Source: LH-M37 sp032251315 (GTDB lineage: Bacteria; Pseudomonadota; Gammaproteobacteria; SZUA-229). From it: a DNA stretch of 10,412 nucleotides. The stretch covers positions 1-10,412 of the forward strand of contig JAVVEE010000080.1 in the NCBI GenBank assembly GCA_032251315.1, read 5' to 3'. A program made the position numbers and the translations under genes. This document shows, one piece after another, positions 6,625 to 10,412 of this stretch. The notes under the pieces were generated by a model. It saw nothing but the letters and a program-made list of their open reading frames with translations, searched no databases and was not told the origin of the DNA. Every line of letters starts with the position of its first letter. Within the stretch, counting starts at the first letter, position 1.

Positions 6625-6993
6625 ATGAGTAAGAAATTATTAATTATTTTGGCTAATTCCGATCCCAAAAACGCCGAAGAGCTCGCCGCCCCTCTGTTTC
6701 AGGCGACCGTAGCTGCCGCCATGTCGCACGATGTCGAAATTGTCATTACCGGTAACACCGGCAAGCTGGCGATCATGGATCACGCCGAAGGCCTGGAAAT
6801 TAATCATGAGACCCACCGTAACATTTACGATGTCATACAGGAGGCGCATAAGGCCGGGGTCGTCTTCAAGGTGAGTGCGCCCACCATTTCGGTCTGGGGC
6901 AAAGACCTCATCCCGGAAATTGATGAAAGCGTTGGCACGGCCTATATCATTAAAGAAGCTATGGATGATGATACCGTCACTTTTACCTATTAA
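6625..6993 (+). CDS. DsrE-family small protein without cysteine
   Basis: This 122-residue cytoplasmic protein has the DsrE/DsrF-like alpha/beta pattern: KKLLIILANSDPKNAEE, then an alanine-rich helix, DVEIVITGNTGKLAI, a helix ending in GVVFKVSAPTI, and a C-terminal GTAYIIKEAMDDD strand-helix. The best-known relatives (TusD, DsrE) pass sulfur on a conserved cysteine. This protein contains no cysteine, so sulfur transfer by persulfide is unlikely. It may be a structural subunit of a DsrE-like complex or act on something else; the function is unknown. GGAGG at 6611-6615 lies 9 bases before the ATG, inside the channel gene, which ends 4 bases upstream. The pair is therefore almost certainly one transcript, perhaps linking the small protein to the membrane channel, but that is inference. 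Confidence 0.8.
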   Translation: MSKKLLIILANSDPKNAEELAAPLFQATVAAAMSHDVEIVITGNTGKLAIMDHAEGLEINHETHRNIYDVIQEAHKAGVVFKVSAPTISVWGKDLIPEIDESVGTAYIIKEAMDDDTVTFTY

Positions 6994-7030
6994 TGTTTAT
7001 CCACCCAATACCCTAATGAAGTTTGTTTAA

Positions 7031-7582
7031 ATGCGTTACTCCAGTGAAGATCTTGAAAAGGTTTTATCCCAAGCCTGTTTAATCTATAGCAGCAGTCAGG
7101 TTTCCGCTGCGATAGATGCCATCGCCGCTCAGCTCAATGAGCGACTAAAAGCCACGCAGCCGCTGTTACTGTGCGTCATGAATGGCGGTCTGGTTTTTAC
7201 CGGGCATCTGCTCACGCGCCTGACTTGCTTCCCACAGGTCGATTATATTCACGCCACGCGTTACCGAAACCAGGCCATCGGCAGCACCCTGGACTGGCGT
7301 GTCTACCCCAGTGTGGATTTGAAAAATCGCACGGTGGTCATTGTCGATGACATTCTTGATGAAGGTGTGACGCTGAGAGCCATCGTCGATTACTGTATTG
7401 AGCAGGGCGCCAAAGAGGTCGTTAGCGCCGTTCTGGTCAGGAAAAAACATGACCGTTGCATCGAAGGCCTGGAAAGCGATTATGTCGGCCTGGAAGTTGA
7501 AGATCGTTACGTTTTCGGTTTCGGCATGGACTACCAGTCACAGCTTCGGCATCTAAACGGTATTTATGCCTTAAATGAATAA
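7031..7582 (+). CDS. hpt: Hypoxanthine-guanine phosphoribosyltransferase
   Basis: This type I phosphoribosyltransferase joins hypoxanthine (or guanine) to PRPP, giving IMP (or GMP) in purine salvage. The 183-residue product has the PRPP-binding loop VVIVDDILDEGVTL. Asp106, Asp107 and catalytic Asp110 occupy the positions of Glu133, Asp134 and Asp137 in human HGPRT (EDIIDTGKT). CVMNGGLVFTGHLL corresponds to the human KGGYKF region, and the base-binding end YVGLEVEDRYVFGFGMDY matches VGFEIPDKFVVGYALDY. A lysine/arginine patch (VRKKHDR) lies where the purine O6-binding lysine is expected. The ATG has no good Shine-Dalgarno. It comes directly after the TAA of a four-residue mini-frame (7016-7030). 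The stop overlaps the following phosphorylase frame, whose product hypoxanthine is this enzyme's substrate. Confidence 0.92.
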   Translation: MRYSSEDLEKVLSQACLIYSSSQVSAAIDAIAAQLNERLKATQPLLLCVMNGGLVFTGHLLTRLTCFPQVDYIHATRYRNQAIGSTLDWRVYPSVDLKNRTVVIVDDILDEGVTLRAIVDYCIEQGAKEVVSAVLVRKKHDRCIEGLESDYVGLEVEDRYVFGFGMDYQSQLRHLNGIYALNE

Positions 7583-8336
7583 TATGACACGCATTGCAAT
7601 TATTGGTGGCACCGGGCTGGATCAGTTCTCGTCGTTACAGAATCTACGCACGGAAAAAGTGACCACGCCCTATGGCGAAACCTCCAATGTTCTAAATATC
7701 GGCAGCCTCGACGGCCATGAGGTTATTTTTCTGCCACGCCACGGTGAGCGCCACAATATTGCGCCGCATAATATTAATTATCGCGCCAATCTCTGGGCGC
7801 TGAAACAGCAGGGCGTGACACACATCGTCGCGGTTAACGTGGTCGGCGGCATCACCGAAAACATGCCGCCTGAAAGAATCGTTTTTCCGCATCAGATTGT
7901 CGACTACACTCATTCACGCCAACATACCTATTCAGATGAAAATGCCGACAGTGTCATGCACGTCGATTTTTCACAGCCCTACAGCGAAAGCATTCGCCAG
8001 TGTTTGCAGCAGGTAGCCACCGAGCAAAATATTCAGGTGCAGAGCAGCGCTATTTATGGCGCGACTCAGGGCCCCCGACTGGAAACCGCAGCGGAAATAT
8101 CACGCATGGAGCGAGACGGCTGCGACATCGTAGGCATGACCGGCATGCCCGAAGCGGCACTGGCGCGTGAGCTGGATATGGAATACGGCTGCTGCGCGCT
8201 GGTGGTGAACTGGGCGGCGGGCAAGGGCGATGATGAACTTATCACCATGCAGCTCATCGAACAGCACATGCAGGCTGGCATGGCCTCGGTGCGCCAGTTG
8301 TTAACCCGCGCCTTACCCGCACTTCTAAAACTATAG
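7575..8336 (+). CDS. S-methyl-5'-thioinosine phosphorylase (MTAP/PNP family)
   Basis: This purine nucleoside phosphorylase splits methylthioinosine with phosphate into hypoxanthine and 5-methylthioribose 1-phosphate, salvaging the polyamine by-product methylthioadenosine after deamination. The 253-residue product shows the phosphate site IIGGTGL (Thr13), PRHGERHNIAPHNINY (Arg55, His56), GPRLETAAEI and GMTGMPEAALARE (Met188, Glu193). At the purine-binding loop it has VNWAAGKGD with Asn212. Methylthioadenosine phosphorylases have Asp in TDYD there, and Asn favours 6-oxopurines. That is why I call it the thioinosine enzyme, as characterised for Pseudomonas aeruginosa PA3004. An alternative ATG at 7584 gives MTRIAIIGG, which fits the family equally well; neither start has a Shine-Dalgarno. 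The 7575 start overlaps hpt by 8 bases, suggesting coupled translation. Confidence 0.88.
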   Translation: MNNMTRIAIIGGTGLDQFSSLQNLRTEKVTTPYGETSNVLNIGSLDGHEVIFLPRHGERHNIAPHNINYRANLWALKQQGVTHIVAVNVVGGITENMPPERIVFPHQIVDYTHSRQHTYSDENADSVMHVDFSQPYSESIRQCLQQVATEQNIQVQSSAIYGATQGPRLETAAEISRMERDGCDIVGMTGMPEAALARELDMEYGCCALVVNWAAGKGDDELITMQLIEQHMQAGMASVRQLLTRALPALLKL

Positions 8337-8352
8337 AGAATCAGAGTGAACC

Positions 8353-8562
8353 ATGGAAATATTTGAACTGGACGGTCATGAATATATTGAGCTGAACAAT
8401 TTATTGAAAACCACTGGCCTCAGTGAAAGTGGCGGACGCGCTAAAGTGGTGATCGCGGAAGGTCAGGTGAAAGTCGATGGCAAAGTCGAGCTGCGCAAGC
8501 GCTGCAAAATCCGAACCGGACAGGTCGTCGAGTACGAAGGCCAACAGGTCACGGTAAAATAA
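8353..8562 (+). CDS. ybcJ: YbcJ-like S4-domain RNA-binding protein
   Basis: This 69-residue protein is essentially one S4 RNA-binding domain. It runs YIELNNLLKTTGLSESGG, then RAKVVIAEGQVKVDG, then ELRKRCKIRTGQVVEYEGQ, which is the S4 helix-helix-strand layout seen in E. coli YbcJ, ribosomal protein S4 and pseudouridine synthases. It probably binds structured RNA, most likely ribosomal, but its specific target is unknown. The length is typical for the family. It lies 16 bases after the phosphorylase gene and 25 bases before ycaO on the same strand, so it may sit in one transcript with them. The GAGTGA at 8344-8349 is only a weak Shine-Dalgarno. Confidence 0.9.
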   Translation: MEIFELDGHEYIELNNLLKTTGLSESGGRAKVVIAEGQVKVDGKVELRKRCKIRTGQVVEYEGQQVTVK

Positions 8563-8587
8563 TTTATATTCTTAAACGGGAAATAGT

Positions 8588-10342
8588 GTGACAGATAAAA
8601 CATACATCAAAGGCAAAGATCGCGACCTCGAATCCAGCATTGAAACTATGCTGGGTAAACTGGATGATCTGGGTGTCAACATCGAAGAAGCTTCATGGCT
8701 CAACCCGGTGCCGAATGTCTACTCGGTGCATATCCGCGATAAAGACTGCGGCCTGATGTTCACCAACGGCAAGGGCGCAAGCCGAAAAGCCTGTCTGGCC
8801 AGTGCGCTGGGTGAATATTTTGAACGCCTTAGCTGTAATTATTTCTTTGCCGATTTTTATCTGGGCGAAAAATTTTCTAAAGGCAAGTTTGTGCACTATC
8901 CCGATGAACGCTGGTTCAAGCTCAAAGACGACAGCACCATGCCCGAAGGTCTGCTCAATGAAGAGCTTTGGGATTATTATGATCCGGAAGGCGCGCTCAA
9001 GCCACGCCAGCTCTTTGATATCAACTCCGGAACCGGCGAGCGCGGCATCTGTGCATTGCCGTATGAACGCCAGCGCGACAGTGAGTTATGCTGGTTCCCG
9101 GTAAACATCATCGGCAATATATATGTCAGCAATGGCATGTCTGCGGGCAATACTCGAAACGAAGCCAGAGTGCAGAGTCTGTCTGAAGTTTTTGAGCGCT
9201 ACGTTAAAAACAAAATTATCGCCGAAGGTATCTGCCTGCCGGTCGTACCGCAGGAAGTCTTAAACCGTTTTCCACTGATCGTCGAATCTATTAACAAACT
9301 CGAAAGCCACGGCTACCATTTGCACATTGCCGATGCCTCGCTGGGCGGTCAGTATCCGGTAATGAGCGTTACCCTGATCAACCCGCGCAACGGCTCGGTA
9401 TTCGCTTCGTTCGGCGCGCATCCCAGTTTTGAAGTGGCGCTGGAACGCACCGTTACCGAACTGCTACAGGGCCGTGGCCTGGATCAGCTTGATGGCTTTC
9501 TGCCGCCGAGTTTTGATCTCGACGAAGTCGCTGATCATCATAATCTGGAAACACACTTCATCGACTCCAGCGGCCTGATCGCCTACGACTTTTTCAAGAA
9601 CAAACCCGATTACGAATTTTACGACTGGGATCATGACGGTAACACCCATGACGAGTTTGCCTATCTCAGTAAAATTATTCACGATATGGGTAACGATATT
9701 TACATCTCCGACTACGAGCATCTGAATGTTTATGCCTGCCGTATCATTGTGCCGGGCATGTCGGATATTTATCCGGTCGATGACCTGGTCTGGAACAACA
9801 ACAACGAAGGTGCCCTGTTTCGCGAAGAGATTCTGTCACTGAAGCGTCTCGATGAAAAGCAATGGCAAAACATTCTCGAGCGTCTCGATGAAGAAGGTTA
9901 CAGTGATTTTCAGCGTATCGCCGAATTTATCGGCGTGGCACCGGATGCCGGTACTGCCTGGGCTGATCTACGCATCGGCGAACTCAAGGCCATGCTCTGC
10001 CTCGCCATCGGTGACGATGAGCAGGCGGCCGAATGGATCGACTGGTGCTTGCAGATTGACCAGCTGAACGAAGCGCGTTCACGCGAATATCGCTGCATGC
10101 AGGTGCTGCTCGAAATCAAACTGGACGAGTCACGTGACTACGATGACTACGTCGAAAGCCTGGCTAAAATGTTCGGCGAAGAGAATGTCAAAACCGGCAT
10201 CGATCTCATCGAAGGCAGGGAAATCTTCCACGGCCTGCACAGCCCCGGCTTATCGCTGGAAGGCTTTAACACGCACAAAAAATTACTCGAAGGCTACGCC
10301 AAGCTGCATGAATTCAAAAAGAGCAACTGGAAAAATGCCTGA
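8588..10342 (+). CDS. ycaO: YcaO protein (ribosomal protein S12 methylthiolation accessory factor)
   Basis: YcaO proteins use ATP to activate peptide-backbone amides. E. coli YcaO has been linked genetically to RimO-dependent methylthiolation of ribosomal protein S12. This 584-residue product matches that full-length type: a catalytic YcaO domain at about residues 45-390 and a helical, TPR-like C-terminal region at about 410-584. The Mg-ATP residues are present: Glu76 and Glu79 in LGEYFERLS, Asn191, Glu200 and Glu203 in NEARVQSLSEVFER, and the Arg/Glu pair in ERTVTELLQGR. They run one position ahead of the E. coli numbering I remember. The tail ends KKSNWKNA, with no proline-rich PxPxP terminus of the kind found in azole-forming YcaO proteins. 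No precursor peptide or dehydrogenase gene is nearby, so a housekeeping role is likelier than a RiPP pathway. The start is GTG, with GGG at 8578-8580 placed 7 bases upstream. Confidence 0.93.
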   Translation: MTDKTYIKGKDRDLESSIETMLGKLDDLGVNIEEASWLNPVPNVYSVHIRDKDCGLMFTNGKGASRKACLASALGEYFERLSCNYFFADFYLGEKFSKGKFVHYPDERWFKLKDDSTMPEGLLNEELWDYYDPEGALKPRQLFDINSGTGERGICALPYERQRDSELCWFPVNIIGNIYVSNGMSAGNTRNEARVQSLSEVFERYVKNKIIAEGICLPVVPQEVLNRFPLIVESINKLESHGYHLHIADASLGGQYPVMSVTLINPRNGSVFASFGAHPSFEVALERTVTELLQGRGLDQLDGFLPPSFDLDEVADHHNLETHFIDSSGLIAYDFFKNKPDYEFYDWDHDGNTHDEFAYLSKIIHDMGNDIYISDYEHLNVYACRIIVPGMSDIYPVDDLVWNNNNEGALFREEILSLKRLDEKQWQNILERLDEEGYSDFQRIAEFIGVAPDAGTAWADLRIGELKAMLCLAIGDDEQAAEWIDWCLQIDQLNEARSREYRCMQVLLEIKLDESRDYDDYVESLAKMFGEENVKTGIDLIEGREIFHGLHSPGLSLEGFNTHKKLLEGYAKLHEFKKSNWKNA

Positions 10343-10380
10343 TAATGATTCCTGCGCGGCTGACGCATAATGCACCCGCC

Positions 10381-10411
10381 TCCGGCCTGATCAAATACTG
10401 GATAGGCCGGA
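10381..10411. terminator. GC-rich hairpin after ycaO, possible terminator
   Basis: TCCGGCCT at 10381-10388 is the exact reverse complement of AGGCCGGA at 10404-10411. ATC at 10390-10392 can pair with GAT at 10401-10403 past a bulged G, leaving an 8-base loop. It lies 38 bases after the ycaO stop, where a terminator would be expected. The window ends one base later, so a T tract cannot be seen and an ordinary intergenic palindromic repeat is equally possible. Confidence 0.4.
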
Positions 10412-10412
10412 T

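Noticed and set aside
8588..10342. YcaO as part of an azole-forming peptide (RiPP) cluster
   Set aside because: There is no precursor-peptide candidate, E1-like or dehydrogenase gene nearby and no proline-rich C-terminus; the length and two-part architecture match housekeeping E. coli YcaO.
10134..10370. 78-codon + frame overlapping the end of ycaO
   Set aside because: A +1-type shadow of ycaO, rich in Ser, Lys and Met, starting within conserved YcaO sequence and lacking its own ribosome site.
1..10412. CRISPR array, tRNA, rRNA or transposon ends
   Set aside because: Read by eye, there are no regularly spaced direct repeats, no cloverleaf-like segments with a TTC-type arm, and no transposase-like frame; nearly all space is occupied by recognised genes.

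Overview
The window reads as ordinary, gene-dense chromosome from a gammaproteobacterium. I infer this from the eno-ftsB-ispD-ispF order, from an S-methyl-5'-thioinosine phosphorylase near nagZ, and from E. coli-like YqiA, YnaI, YbcJ and full-length YcaO proteins. The species cannot be named. Base composition looks close to balanced by eye, with one clearly AT-richer patch around 2860-3380. All thirteen convincing genes lie on the + strand and cover nearly everything. No tRNA, rRNA, CRISPR array, insertion sequence or phage gene was seen.

Positions 1-197 are non-coding. They hold short inverted repeats and look like debris of a dispersed repeat, followed by the AT-rich leader of enolase. Positions 198-3064 form a tight core cluster: enolase (glycolysis and RNA degradosome), FtsB (divisome), and IspD and IspF (two steps of the MEP isoprenoid pathway). 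The last two overlap by 4 bases. A self-contained unit follows at 3065-3743: an AT-rich leader with a possible promoter, an HU-type DNA-binding protein with a long lysine/alanine-rich N-terminal tail, and a strong intrinsic terminator.

Positions 3785-6993 encode a YqiA-like serine esterase, NagZ (peptidoglycan recycling), a YnaI-like small mechanosensitive channel and a small DsrE-fold protein with no cysteine. Positions 7031-8336 encode a hypoxanthine phosphoribosyltransferase overlapping S-methyl-5'-thioinosine phosphorylase. Together these would turn methylthioinosine into hypoxanthine and then IMP, so they form a coherent salvage pair. Positions 8353-10342 encode a YbcJ-like S4 RNA-binding protein and a YcaO protein whose Mg-ATP residues are intact. 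The window ends in a GC-rich hairpin that may be a terminator.

I found no convincing new multi-gene system. The points most worth a second look are the lysine-tailed HU unit, the cysteine-free DsrE protein tied to a mechanosensitive channel, the S4/YcaO pairing, and the repeat-like DNA before eno.
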